Both the position numbers and the translations under genes were made by a program. From the NCBI RefSeq assembly GCF_037327425.1, contig NZ_CP147846.1, positions 2,604,001 to 2,668,000 of the forward strand: 64,000 bases of DNA, in the 5' to 3' direction. Of this stretch, positions 17,667 to 26,586 are shown in pieces; within the stretch, counting starts at the first letter, position 1; every line of letters begins with the position of its first letter. Origin of the DNA: Rhodococcus sovatensis. Lineage in GTDB: Bacteria > Actinomycetota > Actinomycetes > Mycobacteriales > Mycobacteriaceae. The notes below the pieces were generated by a model. The model was not told the DNA's origin. It saw only the letters and a program-made list of their open reading frames with translations, and ran no database searches.

Positions 17667-18977
17667 GTGCTTGGCCGCAGAGCTGGTTTCACGCGTGTGG
17701 TCACGCTGGCGACTGTCGCAGCATTGAGCGTCGTTGCGTGTGGGAGCGATGAGGACACCATCGACGCGTTCGCCGCCGGTGGCTGGCCGGTTGCCCACGG
17801 TGACGCTCGCAACAGCAGCACCACCGACCTCTCCGGCTTGGCCGATGCATCCCTCGACTGGACGCGTCCGTTGGGGGGCGCTGTCATCGCACCGCTCTCG
17901 ATCGCGTCGACCGGCCAGATGTTCGTCGGCGCCTACACCGAATCCGGTTGCAACCTCTTCTCGTTCGAGATCGATTCCGGCCGTAAGCGCTGGTGTAACC
18001 GCATCGGTCCGTCGGTCGCGACCGCAACGCCGCTCGTGGATTCGGTCGCCAATATCTACGTAGCGGACGACGGTGGGTTCTCCTCGTACAACGATCACGG
18101 CCAGCTGCGGTGGCGCACACCTACCTACGGTGTTCCCAGGTCGGCTCAGTTCCTGGGCGATGGAAGCGTTCTCGCGGTCACTCAGTTCGGGCAGATGAAC
18201 GTCCTGGACACTCAGACTGGTCAGACTGTTGTGCCTATCCATGATCTCGTCGCGCTTCCGGACTTCCTCGCCTCGCCGGATACCGACTTCTTGCCCCCGG
18301 ATACCGGGCTGGAGGACTGCGCGACCGGATCGCCGGAGTGTGCGGTGCCCGCAACACCCGCCGTCGATCTCGATGCGTCCGAAATTCTCCTCGTTCTGTG
18401 GCGCCCCGGTGCCATTGCACCGCAACTGGTGTCGCTGCACTACGACGCTTCGGCTACACCCGCGATCACCGAGACGTGGTCGTCGGATTTGCTTCCTGCC
18501 GCTGTGACGTCGAGTCCGGTGCTGTCCAGTGACGGAGATACTGTCTATCTCGCTGACGTCGACGGTCGGCTGAGCGCGTTCGATACCTCGAACGGTTCGG
18601 TGAAGTGGACGTTCGGAGCTGGATTCGGAAACGGGGGCACGCCGTCGGTGTCGTCCGACGGGTACATCGTTCCGGTCGGCGGCGATACGGGTATGCGTGC
18701 TGTCCGTGACGACGGAGACAGCGCTAGCGTGGCATGGACGCGAGATGACCTGCAGCAGTTGGGAACTCCCGTGCAGACTACGGACAACACGCTCGTGACC
18801 GTTACCGGCCGTGGCGATGAGCTGTACCTGACCTCGCTCGATTCCGGCACCGGGGAGACGATCTCGGACCGAGCGCTTCCAGGCGCGGCAGGATTCACCA
18901 TCGGCACATCGATCGGTCCGGACGGCCAGGTGGTCACCGCGTCCTACCTCGGTGAAATCTTCACCTACGCACCGTGA
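17667..18977 (+). CDS. PQQ-binding-like beta-propeller lipoprotein (Rv3035-like)
   Basis: A 436-aa exported lipoprotein. From the GTG at 17667, preceded by GAGGGAG, the signal peptide runs LGRRAGFTRVVTLATVAAL and ends in the lipobox VVAC. The mature protein has repeats of about 45 residues with the GxxxW-like blade pattern (for example LDWTRPLGGAVIAPL, VKWTFGAGFGNGGTPSV), so it should fold as a PQQ-type beta-propeller. No PQQ-dehydrogenase catalytic residues are evident, so it is more likely a scaffold or binding protein at the outer face of the membrane. Mycobacteria keep the orthologue next to the same glycan cluster. Confidence 0.85.
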   Translation: MLGRRAGFTRVVTLATVAALSVVACGSDEDTIDAFAAGGWPVAHGDARNSSTTDLSGLADASLDWTRPLGGAVIAPLSIASTGQMFVGAYTESGCNLFSFEIDSGRKRWCNRIGPSVATATPLVDSVANIYVADDGGFSSYNDHGQLRWRTPTYGVPRSAQFLGDGSVLAVTQFGQMNVLDTQTGQTVVPIHDLVALPDFLASPDTDFLPPDTGLEDCATGSPECAVPATPAVDLDASEILLVLWRPGAIAPQLVSLHYDASATPAITETWSSDLLPAAVTSSPVLSSDGDTVYLADVDGRLSAFDTSNGSVKWTFGAGFGNGGTPSVSSDGYIVPVGGDTGMRAVRDDGDSASVAWTRDDLQQLGTPVQTTDNTLVTVTGRGDELYLTSLDSGTGETISDRALPGAAGFTIGTSIGPDGQVVTASYLGEIFTYAP

Positions 18978-20146
18978 TGCGTTCGGCCCGGTTCTCGTGC
19001 CGCACAGATGAAGGCCACGCCTGATCTCTCGATGCGGGTGATGATCACCGACAGTGCAACATCGCCCTTCAACTTCAGGCGCGGTCGGAGTACAGCCGGA
19101 TCGACATCGATCCCCCGCACCAGGATCTCCACGGATCCACACCCGTGGCTCGTCAACGCTTGGCGCAGCGTCTTCTCCGAAAATTTGATTCTCTCGAGAA
19201 TCCTGAATCCGTTGACTCCCATGGGCACGGAGTCTCCCGTCAGGTAGGCGATTCGAGGATCCAACTGCCACAACCCGTGCTTGGCCGCGTAGTGGCGCAC
19301 CAGCCCGGCGCGCACCACGGCACCGTCGGGATCGACGATCCACGAACCCGGATTCGCGGCTTCGATGTCGTCGGGCTCTGCGTCGGTGATCTCGTAGTTC
19401 CATCCGTCCGACGTCAACACCGATGCACGCCGACCGACTGTGGAATCGGTGAGACCCGACGACCACAGGCACGCTTCCTTGACGCCGCCGTCCAAGGACA
19501 CCAATTCGATCTCGCCGTCCCACTCCAGCGCGTCGAAGTCGAGGCCTGGAGCACATTTCACGACGAGATCCCTGCGCGCGTAACTCTCGAGCAGCGCGGG
19601 CAGCGGTGGCTCGAGCGCCGCCGGGTCGTAGGTTCGTTTGCCTCCCGAACGTCGTCCTGGGTCGGCGAGCACGACTGTCCCGTGAGAGGTCGGTGTGAGT
19701 GCGTCGGCGCGCAGCACGGCTGCGCCGGGAACGTTGAGTGCCGCCATCCGCAGTCGCACAGCGTCCAGATCGCTGCCGATCACCAGACCCGGCGTTCTCG
19801 TCAGAGCCGCGAGTTCGGTACCGATGGAGCACGTGACGTCGTGCACGTCGCGTCCCGCCAGACGCTCTGCCCGACGCTCAGCGATGACCGACGGCGTCGC
19901 CTGCTGGACAGCATCGTCGGTCAGCAGCCAACTGCCCACATCCGACAGCTTGCTCCGTGCCTTTCGCCGGAGGCTTGTGGTCTCCACCAACGAGGCTGCG
20001 CGGTCTCCGAACGACCCTCGCGCCTTCGCAATGTCGGCGAGCATCGAGGCCTTCGTCAGGGGCAGTTCTTCGATCCGGCGTAGTGCAGCGGCACCGACAT
20101 CGCTGGACAAGTAGTCGATGTCGGTGCCGTCGAACTCGTAGGGCAT
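18965..20146 (-). CDS. THUMP-like/class I SAM methyltransferase domain protein
   Basis: A 393-aa protein matching Rv3037c. Residues about 100-170 show a methyltransferase core (DVTCSIGTELAALTRTPGLVIGSDLD) with ADPGRR in place of the usual N/DPPY. The C-terminal third (about 310-393) resembles the THUMP-like domain seen in RNA modification enzymes. An RNA substrate is therefore plausible but unproven. It overlaps the 3' end of the converging lipoprotein gene by 13 bases and is followed upstream by a second methyltransferase gene on the same strand. Confidence 0.8.
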   Translation of the reverse strand: MPYEFDGTDIDYLSSDVGAAALRRIEELPLTKASMLADIAKARGSFGDRAASLVETTSLRRKARSKLSDVGSWLLTDDAVQQATPSVIAERRAERLAGRDVHDVTCSIGTELAALTRTPGLVIGSDLDAVRLRMAALNVPGAAVLRADALTPTSHGTVVLADPGRRSGGKRTYDPAALEPPLPALLESYARRDLVVKCAPGLDFDALEWDGEIELVSLDGGVKEACLWSSGLTDSTVGRRASVLTSDGWNYEITDAEPDDIEAANPGSWIVDPDGAVVRAGLVRHYAAKHGLWQLDPRIAYLTGDSVPMGVNGFRILERIKFSEKTLRQALTSHGCGSVEILVRGIDVDPAVLRPRLKLKGDVALSVIITRIERSGVAFICAAREPGRTHHGA

Positions 20147-20162
20147 CTTGTGAGCGGGGAAA

Positions 20163-21191
20163 TCAGTCGGACTTCACTCCGGTGATCATCACGTTGTAGA
20201 AGAAGCTGCGTGGAACCACGTGCTCGAGGACGTTCTCGTCCACCCAGCTCAAGGTCTTCCACCCGCCGAACGCGAACCGCGCCCAATTCCAGCCGAGCTT
20301 CTCGGCCGGAACCGCCGCCTCGAATGTGCGTACCGGCCAGCCGAGCAACGCAGCTGCAAATTCCTCGGTCTGCGCCTGAACCTGGACGGCCCCGGCGCTG
20401 CGGGCGATGTTCTCTAGATCCGTCGGATCGAACGTGTGCAGGTCGACGACGGCTTCGAGCGCTGCAGCGCGTGAGGACTCGTCGAGTTCCTCCTGCGGCT
20501 TGCGCCAACTCGCGAGGAACGGCAACTTGGTGGCCCTGGTCGTTGCCTCCCACGTGAGTCGCCCGAGCCACCGCGCATAGAAGTTGCCTACCGTGGTGGG
20601 CTCACCGGCGAACACGAATCGTCCGCCGGGCTTGAGCACTCGGAGCACTTCACGCAGTGACTGCTCCACGTCGGGAATGTGGTGCAGCACCGCATGCCCG
20701 ACAACCAGGTCGAATGTGTTGTCCTCGTACGGGATGGTTTCGGCGTCCGCGACCCGTCCATCTACATCCAAATTCAGGTGCTCGGCGTTGCGAAGCGCGA
20801 CCTTGACCATGCCGGGTGACAAATCCGTCACCGACCCCTTGTCGGCAACCCCGGCCTGCATGAGATTGAGAAGGAAGAAGCCGGTTCCGCAACCCAACTC
20901 CAGTGCGCGCCCATGCGGAAGTGCGTCCTGTGCGCTCGGTTGTCCGCTGACTGCCTGGTCGAAGCGACCACGCGCGTAGTCGATGCAACGCTCGTCGTAC
21001 GAGATCGACCACTTGTCGTCGTACGTCTCCGCTTCCCAGTCGTGATAGAGCACCTGAGCAAGCTTGGTGTCACTGCGCGCGGCCTCGACCTGCTCGGCGG
21101 TGGCGTGCGGATTGGGCGCGGGGTCGCTCGGAGCGTCCGGAACCACGTGCAGGGTGGCGTCGGAGTTACCGTCGTGCGGGCTTGCAGTCAT
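20163..21191 (-). CDS. Class I SAM-dependent methyltransferase (Rv3038c-like)
   Basis: A 342-aa methyltransferase of the UbiE/type-11 kind. Motif I is ALELGCGTGFFLLNL, motif II VTDLSPGMV, and the post-motif VLKPGGRFVFAGEPT is clear. The first 45 residues are disordered and Asp/Pro/Ala-rich. The long C-terminal half after residue 220 is specific to this family, and its substrate is unknown. It lies 16 bases upstream of the THUMP-like gene on the same strand, in the order seen in mycobacteria. Confidence 0.85.
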   Translation of the reverse strand: MTASPHDGNSDATLHVVPDAPSDPAPNPHATAEQVEAARSDTKLAQVLYHDWEAETYDDKWSISYDERCIDYARGRFDQAVSGQPSAQDALPHGRALELGCGTGFFLLNLMQAGVADKGSVTDLSPGMVKVALRNAEHLNLDVDGRVADAETIPYEDNTFDLVVGHAVLHHIPDVEQSLREVLRVLKPGGRFVFAGEPTTVGNFYARWLGRLTWEATTRATKLPFLASWRKPQEELDESSRAAALEAVVDLHTFDPTDLENIARSAGAVQVQAQTEEFAAALLGWPVRTFEAAVPAEKLGWNWARFAFGGWKTLSWVDENVLEHVVPRSFFYNVMITGVKSD

Positions 21192-21246
21192 GAGGGCAGC
21201 CTACTATCCAGTAGAGAATGAACAAGTTCTAGTTTGTCAGCCGAGA

Positions 21247-22026
21247 TCATTCCCCGACGAACTCGGCCTTGCCCGGTCCGTTGGCGATGAACGATTCCAT
21301 ACCGATGGTGCGATCTTTCGTGGCGAACAACGCGGCGAACTGCTGAGCTTCGATCTTGAGGCCAGTGCCCAGGTCGGCGTCGAGCCCCTGATCGATCGAC
21401 GCCTTCGCGGCGGCGAGCGCCCGCGAGGCGCCCGTAGTGAACTGCGACGCCCACTTCCGTGCCGCGTTGTACACCTCGTCGGGAGCGACCACCTCGTCGA
21501 CCAGTCCGATGCGCAGGGCCTCCTCGGCACCGACGAATCGGCCGGTGAACACCATGTCCTTGGCCTTGCTCGGACCCACCAATCGCGCGAGGCGCTGGGT
21601 ACCACCTCCGCCCGGAATGACGCCCAACAGCACCTCGGGCACCCCGAGCTTCGCGTTGTCCCCGGCGATGCGCCGATCTGCACCCAACGCCACTTCGAGC
21701 CCGCCGCCGAGTGCGTATCCGGTGATCGCGGCGACGACCGGCTTCGGTATGCCTGCCAACGAACCGAGCGCGGACTGGAGATCACCGATGATGTCGGTCA
21801 TCTGAGCCGGCGTCAGCTCGACCATTTCCTTGATGTCCGCTCCCGCTGCGAAGACTTTCTCCCCGCCGTAGACGATGACCGCTCGGACGGCGGAATCGAC
21901 GGTCGCCGCGCGCGCAGCGGCACGAATCTCCTCCTGGACCTGACGGTTCAACGCATTCATCGGAGGACGGTCCAACCGGATCGTGCCGATGCCGTCTGAT
22001 ACCTCGAGAGTCACGAACTCAGCCAT
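21247..22026 (-). CDS. Enoyl-CoA hydratase (EchA17-like)
   Basis: Crotonase-family protein of 259 aa that hydrates 2-enoyl-CoA in fatty-acid oxidation. Oxyanion-hole residues are in FAAGADIKEM and GGGLEVALGADRRI, and the two active-site glutamates lie in the usual places (PEVLLGVIPGGGGTQRL contains one). The ATG at 22026 is chosen because the open frame upstream overlaps the next gene and loses similarity. It is one of three tightly packed minus-strand genes (ABC ATPase, NUDIX, hydratase) in the order Rv3041c-Rv3040c-Rv3039c. Confidence 0.93.
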   Translation of the reverse strand: MAEFVTLEVSDGIGTIRLDRPPMNALNRQVQEEIRAAARAATVDSAVRAVIVYGGEKVFAAGADIKEMVELTPAQMTDIIGDLQSALGSLAGIPKPVVAAITGYALGGGLEVALGADRRIAGDNAKLGVPEVLLGVIPGGGGTQRLARLVGPSKAKDMVFTGRFVGAEEALRIGLVDEVVAPDEVYNAARKWASQFTTGASRALAAAKASIDQGLDADLGTGLKIEAQQFAALFATKDRTIGMESFIANGPGKAEFVGE

Positions 22027-22037
22027 GTTCGCACACG

Positions 22038-22868
22038 CTACCGGTGCCGGTCCTTGTCTCCGGCCCACGGGTGCGCACTGCCCGCGTAGTAGTTGTCCTG
22101 GCCGGGAAATTCGACCCGTATTTCGCCGTCGACGTGGTAGAGATTCGGCTGTATCGGGGCGATGTCGGGGGATGTAGCAAGCACGTCGGCCACCGAGGAG
22201 AACTCCGTCAACCCGGACAACTGACTCCACGTCGGTGGCAGCAGAACCGTGCTGCCCGCACGCCAGTCGGTGAGCGCAGACTCGGGAGACCGCCACCCCA
22301 CCGATGCAGCCTCCGTGGTTGCGCCGTCGGCGAACTGGCCCTCCGGTTGGACTGCGACGAAGAACCTGGTGTCGTAGCGACGTTTCTCGCCGACGGGTGT
22401 AATCCAGTTCGACCACGGACGCAGTAGATCCGCTCGAAGCACGAGTCCATTGCGGGTGAGGAACTCGCCGAACGTCTGCTCACGCCGCTCGAGTGCACCC
22501 CGATCGTCATCGTAGACCTCCGTATCGGTCACCACGGTATCGGCGGTGCGCCCGGCCAGCAGAATTCCGCACTCCTCGAACGTCTCCCGGGCGGCGGCGC
22601 ACACGAGAGCTGCTGCCTTCCGCTCGTCGACTGCGAATTTGCTCGCCCACCAGGACGGCGGGGGGCCGGCCCAGGCAAGATCGGAATCCGCATCGGAGAT
22701 GTCGACGCCACCCCCGGGGAACACGGTCATGCCGCCGGCGAATGCCATGCCACCGACCCGCTCCAGCAGAAAGACCTCGATGCCGTCGTCGCGGTTCTGC
22801 AGGAGGATGACGGTCGAGGCATCGCGGACTGGTGCTGCCTCGGTGGGCGGGAGCTCGGTGGAAGACAC
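22038..22868 (-). CDS. NUDIX hydrolase (Rv3040c-like, NUDT19 type)
   Basis: A 276-aa NUDIX-fold protein. The NUDIX box is split in the way seen in RNA-capping or CoA-type NUDIX enzymes: GGMTVFPGGGVD, then about 35 residues, then AARETFEECGILLAG. The insertion between the two halves is normal for the NUDT7/NUDT19 group, so acyl-CoA or CoA is a plausible substrate and fits the neighbouring enoyl-CoA hydratase. The start is a GTG at 22868. Confidence 0.85.
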   Translation of the reverse strand: MSSTELPPTEAAPVRDASTVILLQNRDDGIEVFLLERVGGMAFAGGMTVFPGGGVDISDADSDLAWAGPPPSWWASKFAVDERKAAALVCAAARETFEECGILLAGRTADTVVTDTEVYDDDRGALERREQTFGEFLTRNGLVLRADLLRPWSNWITPVGEKRRYDTRFFVAVQPEGQFADGATTEAASVGWRSPESALTDWRAGSTVLLPPTWSQLSGLTEFSSVADVLATSPDIAPIQPNLYHVDGEIRVEFPGQDNYYAGSAHPWAGDKDRHR

Positions 22869-22903
22869 CTGCTCGAAACTACAACGCCGTGAAGTCGGAC
22901 TCC

Positions 22904-23746
22904 TCAGCGGCGGTGCTGACCGGAGGCCCTGGTGCGTCGCGCGAAGAATCGCCCGTCGACACGGTCCAGGGTGATGGACTGACTGAACGCCTCGGTGAGG
23001 TTCTCCGCCGTGATGACGTCGTCGACGAAACCCTTGGCGACCACGCCGCCTTCCTTCAGTAGCAGCGCATGGCTGAAGCCGGGTGGGATTTCTTCCACAT
23101 GGTGCGTGATCAGCACCGTTGCCGGCGCATCCGGATCGGCGGCGAGATCGGCCAGACGTGCGACGAGTTCCTCACGTCCACCGAGGTCGAGACCGGCGGC
23201 GGGTTCATCGAGGAGGAGCAGCTCGGGATCGGTCATGAGTGCACGCGCGATCAGTACGCGCTTTCGCTCACCTTCGGACAGAGTCCCGTACGTCCGCTGG
23301 GCCAGGTGCTCGGCGCCGAGGCTCTCCAACATCTCGACGGCACGCTCGGTGTCCATGTCGTCGTAGCGCTCACGCCAGCGACCGAGGACGCTGTACCCCG
23401 CCGAGACGACCAGATCGCTGACTATCTCGTCGGCAGGAATGCGATGAGCCAGGGCGGAGGACGACAGACCGATCCGAGGTTTCAGGTCGGCGATGTCGGC
23501 CTTGCCCATGACCTCGCCGAGCACATGCGCTGTGCCGGAGGTGGGATGAACTTCGGCCGCGGCGATGCGCATCAACGACGTCTTGCCCGCGCCGTTCGGC
23601 CCGAGAACGACCCATCGTTCGTCGAGTTCCACCTGCCAGGTCACCGGGCCGACGAGTGTTACTCCACCCCGCCTGATGAGAACGTCGTTGAAATCGATGA
23701 GCAGATCGGGATCCGGTTCAGACACGTTGTCCATCTTGTCGCACAT
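22904..23746 (-). CDS. ABC transporter ATP-binding protein
   Basis: A 280-aa ATPase with Walker A GPNGAGKTS, signature LSEGERKRV, Walker B LLLLDEPAAGLDL and switch histidine ITHHVEEIP. No permease gene is adjacent, so it may act as a soluble ABC protein or pair with a distant permease; the family (Rv3041c) is usually orphan. In-frame starts at 23734 (ATG) and 23725 (GTG) are also possible. It diverges from glgX, with only about 31 bases between the starts. Confidence 0.9.
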   Translation of the reverse strand: MCDKMDNVSEPDPDLLIDFNDVLIRRGGVTLVGPVTWQVELDERWVVLGPNGAGKTSLMRIAAAEVHPTSGTAHVLGEVMGKADIADLKPRIGLSSSALAHRIPADEIVSDLVVSAGYSVLGRWRERYDDMDTERAVEMLESLGAEHLAQRTYGTLSEGERKRVLIARALMTDPELLLLDEPAAGLDLGGREELVARLADLAADPDAPATVLITHHVEEIPPGFSHALLLKEGGVVAKGFVDDVITAENLTEAFSQSITLDRVDGRFFARRTRASGQHRR

Positions 23747-23777
23747 CCGGCGCGCTTACACGGCAGGATCTCCATGC

Positions 23778-25940
23778 GTGTCGTCCAATTCTCATCACAC
23801 TGCGCGTCAGACAGTCAGCCACCCTGCCCGCGCGGACTTCCCTGCCCCGGGATCAGCGTTCCCCCTCGGGGCGACCGCCACCAAAGGTGGTACGCAATTC
23901 GCAGTCCACTCCCCCGACGCCGAAGGTGTCGAGATCTGCCTCGTCGACGACGACGGCAGCGAGCGGCGCGTCGAACTGCGCAGTCGAACCTTCGGAATCT
24001 GGCACGGATTCGTCCCCGGCGTCGAGCCTGGAGAGCGGTACGGGATCCGAGCGCACGGCCCGTGGGATCCATCGAACGGACGTCGTTTCAACGCGCACAA
24101 GATTCTGCTGGATCCGGCCGCTCGGCAGATCACCGGGCGTCTCGGGACCGCCACCGCGCTCCTGCCCTACGACGACGAGCCATTCGGCCAGGCAAGCAAG
24201 GTCGACTCGCTCGGCCACATGCCGCTGTCCGTGGTCACCTCGGCGCCTACCGGTCGACTGCTCCACCGACCGGCAGTGCCGTGGGATCGAACCGTTCTGT
24301 ACGAGCTGCACGTGGGCGCGTACACGGCCCGGCACCCCGGTGTGCCGATCAGCCATCGTGGCACCTATCTCGGCCTGACGGCACCAGCGGTGCTGGAACA
24401 TCTCACTCGGCTGGGCGTGACGACCGTGGAACTCCTGCCGGTACAGGCGATGCTGACCGAATCGGACGTACGTGCTCGCGGGATGCGCAATCACTGGGGC
24501 TATTCGACCGGTGCCTACTTCGCGCCGGATCCTCGGTTCGCCTCGGTTCCGGGCAACGAGATCTCCGAATTCAAGGTGATGGTCGACGCACTGCATTCGG
24601 TCGGAATCGAAATCGTCCTCGACGTTGTCTACAACCACACGTGCGAGTCGTCCGTTGCCGGGCCGTCGATCAGTTGGCGCGGGCTCGACGCACCCGGGTA
24701 CTACTTGCTCGACGGCCGCGGGTACGACGTCGACCTCACCGGCTGCGGAAACACGCTGGACTCGGCGTCACCTGCCGTCGTACGCATGGTGTGCGACAGC
24801 CTCCGATACTGGGCCGAGGAGATGGGCGTCGACGGATTCCGATTCGACCTCGCCAGCACCCTTGGCCGACCAGGTGGATGGCGATTCGATTCTCGCGCTC
24901 CGCTTCTCACTGCCATCACCACCGATCCGGTCCTGTCGAGTCGAAAGTTGATCGCCGAGCCGTGGGATGCCACCGGAGCCGGCTACGAGGTGGGTGGATT
25001 CGGCAGCATGTGGTCGGAATGGAACGACCGATACCGTGACACCGTACGTCGGTTCTGGTCCGGGCAATCCGGCGTCAGGGAACTCGCGTCGAGGCTTGCC
25101 GGCTCGGAGGACATCTACGGCGGTGGCGTCCGAAAGCCATGGGCATCGGTCAATTTCGTCACCGCACACGACGGTTTCACCGTCCACGATCTGGTGTCGT
25201 ACTCGCACAAGCACAACGAGGCGAACGGCGAGGAGAACCGAGACGGCACCGACAACAATCTGTCCAGCAATCATGGGGTCGAGGGCCCGACCACCGATCC
25301 ATCGATCCTCTCTGCGCGTGCTCGCCACGCACGTGCACTGCTTGCGACGCTCACCCTGTCGACCGGCACGCCGATGCTTCTCGGCGGAGACGAATTGGGA
25401 CACACTCAATTCGGCAACAACAATGCCTACTGCGTTCCCACCGACGCCGCTGCCGCCGACTCGTGGGCGATCGAGTGGTCGGACATCGACACCGACCTGG
25501 TCGCGTTCGTCACACGGTTGCTGCGCATCCGACGCAGCGCGCCTTCACTCCGCCAACAGGAATTCTTCATCGGTCGCGACACCCTGACCGGCAGGCCGGA
25601 TCTCGTGTGGTTCGATGCGTTCGGGCACGAGATGAGTACGGAATCCTGGAACGACGACTCCGTGCGAACGATGCAGGCATGGGTGGACGGTGGCGACGTC
25701 CGCTCCTACTTTCCTGACGGCGTGCCCGTGGACGACGCCAGTTCGTTGTTGATCGTGCACTCCGGTGGTCCGACGGAAGTCTCGTTGGCCTGCCCGAGCT
25801 GGGCGGCAACACGATTCGTTCCAGTCTTCGATTCCTCGTCGGCGGACGGAGTGCCCGCGGACTCCTCCCCCATCGAAGCAGGTTCGTCGATCGCACTGTC
25901 CGGTGCGACGGTGCTCGTTCTGCGCAGCGACGGTAAGTAG
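23778..25940 (+). CDS. glgX: Glycogen debranching enzyme GlgX
   Basis: GH13 debranching enzyme, 720 aa, that cleaves alpha-1,6 branches of phosphorylase-limited glycogen. The CBM48-like N-terminal domain (about 20-150) is followed by the barrel: conserved region I DVVYNHT, region II GFRFDLAS with the nucleophile Asp, region III at LIAEPWDAT with the acid Glu, and region IV FVTAHDGFT. DELGHTQFGNNNAYC near the end of the barrel is a GlgX signature. The GTG at 23778 follows AGGA at 9 bases. The gene is not present at this point in M. tuberculosis, so it is an insertion relative to that order. Its last 235 bases overlap the converging gene. Confidence 0.94.
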   Translation: MSSNSHHTARQTVSHPARADFPAPGSAFPLGATATKGGTQFAVHSPDAEGVEICLVDDDGSERRVELRSRTFGIWHGFVPGVEPGERYGIRAHGPWDPSNGRRFNAHKILLDPAARQITGRLGTATALLPYDDEPFGQASKVDSLGHMPLSVVTSAPTGRLLHRPAVPWDRTVLYELHVGAYTARHPGVPISHRGTYLGLTAPAVLEHLTRLGVTTVELLPVQAMLTESDVRARGMRNHWGYSTGAYFAPDPRFASVPGNEISEFKVMVDALHSVGIEIVLDVVYNHTCESSVAGPSISWRGLDAPGYYLLDGRGYDVDLTGCGNTLDSASPAVVRMVCDSLRYWAEEMGVDGFRFDLASTLGRPGGWRFDSRAPLLTAITTDPVLSSRKLIAEPWDATGAGYEVGGFGSMWSEWNDRYRDTVRRFWSGQSGVRELASRLAGSEDIYGGGVRKPWASVNFVTAHDGFTVHDLVSYSHKHNEANGEENRDGTDNNLSSNHGVEGPTTDPSILSARARHARALLATLTLSTGTPMLLGGDELGHTQFGNNNAYCVPTDAAAADSWAIEWSDIDTDLVAFVTRLLRIRRSAPSLRQQEFFIGRDTLTGRPDLVWFDAFGHEMSTESWNDDSVRTMQAWVDGGDVRSYFPDGVPVDDASSLLIVHSGGPTEVSLACPSWAATRFVPVFDSSSADGVPADSSPIEAGSSIALSGATVLVLRSDGK

Positions 25941-26536
25941 GTCATGAACAGCTGAACCAGCGGCCCGATTCCTAACGCGTACAACAGAGTTCCTACTCCG
26001 ACATTGCCACCGAGCAGCCAACCTGTCGCGACCACAACCAATTCGATGCACGTGCGAACCAAGCGGATGGACAGACCGGTACGCGCGACGAGTCCCGTCA
26101 TCAGGCCGTCGCGCGGCCCCGGGCCCATCTCTGCGCCGATGTACAACGCAGTCGCGAACGCGTTCATGACGATCCCGGTCGTCAGCAGCGCTACCCGCGC
26201 TGCCACGCCGTCGACCGCAGGGAGCAAACTCAGTGAGACGTCGACCGACACAGCGATGACCACCACGTTGCTCACGGTGCCCAAGCCTGGCTTCTGCCGC
26301 AGCGGGATCCACGCGAGCAGAACCACGAGTCCGGTCAATGCGGTGATCATCCCGAAGCTCAGTGGCAGGTGCCTGCTTACACCCTGATGGAACACGTCCC
26401 ACGGGTCGAGGCCGAGGCTCGCGGTCACCATCAACGCCATCGAGAGACCGTAGAGCCAGAGCCCGACATAGAGCGCAAACAGACGGACAGTGAGTTCTCG
26501 GGCGCGGCGGTTCGATCGCATGCCGTCCAGTGTCAT
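25706..26536 (-). CDS. YczE/YyaS/YitT-type integral membrane protein
   Basis: A 276-aa protein with about five membrane segments between residues 18 and 200 (for example FALYVGLWLYGLSMALMV and LIELVVVATGWLLGG-like). The conserved LGLDPWDVFHQG and GPGPRDGLMTGL are the signature of the YczE family, of unknown function. After residue 200 is a hydrophilic, Ser/Thr/Glu-rich tail of about 75 residues, encoded entirely on the strand opposite the end of glgX. The tail shows no family similarity and may be an extension produced by loss of an earlier stop. Confidence 0.82.
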   Translation of the reverse strand: MTLDGMRSNRRARELTVRLFALYVGLWLYGLSMALMVTASLGLDPWDVFHQGVSRHLPLSFGMITALTGLVVLLAWIPLRQKPGLGTVSNVVVIAVSVDVSLSLLPAVDGVAARVALLTTGIVMNAFATALYIGAEMGPGPRDGLMTGLVARTGLSIRLVRTCIELVVVATGWLLGGNVGVGTLLYALGIGPLVQLFMTYLPSLRRTSTVAPDSAIDEPASMGEESAGTPSADEESKTGTNRVAAQLGQANETSVGPPECTINNELASSTGTPSGK

Positions 26537-26586
26537 CGCTTACTGGCATCTTCAGAAACAGCCAGTTCGACGACAGTGGACCCTGA

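Noticed and set aside
17658..19832. Long minus-strand open frame (over 700 codons) opposite the lipoprotein and methyltransferase genes
   Set aside because: It runs antisense to a clear lipoprotein and then through the methyltransferase gene in a wrong frame. The product is Arg-rich and low in complexity, a usual artefact of high-GC DNA.
23069..25039. Long plus-strand open frame across the ABC ATPase and glgX
   Set aside because: It is antisense to the ATPase and out of frame with glgX, whose catalytic regions are clear.
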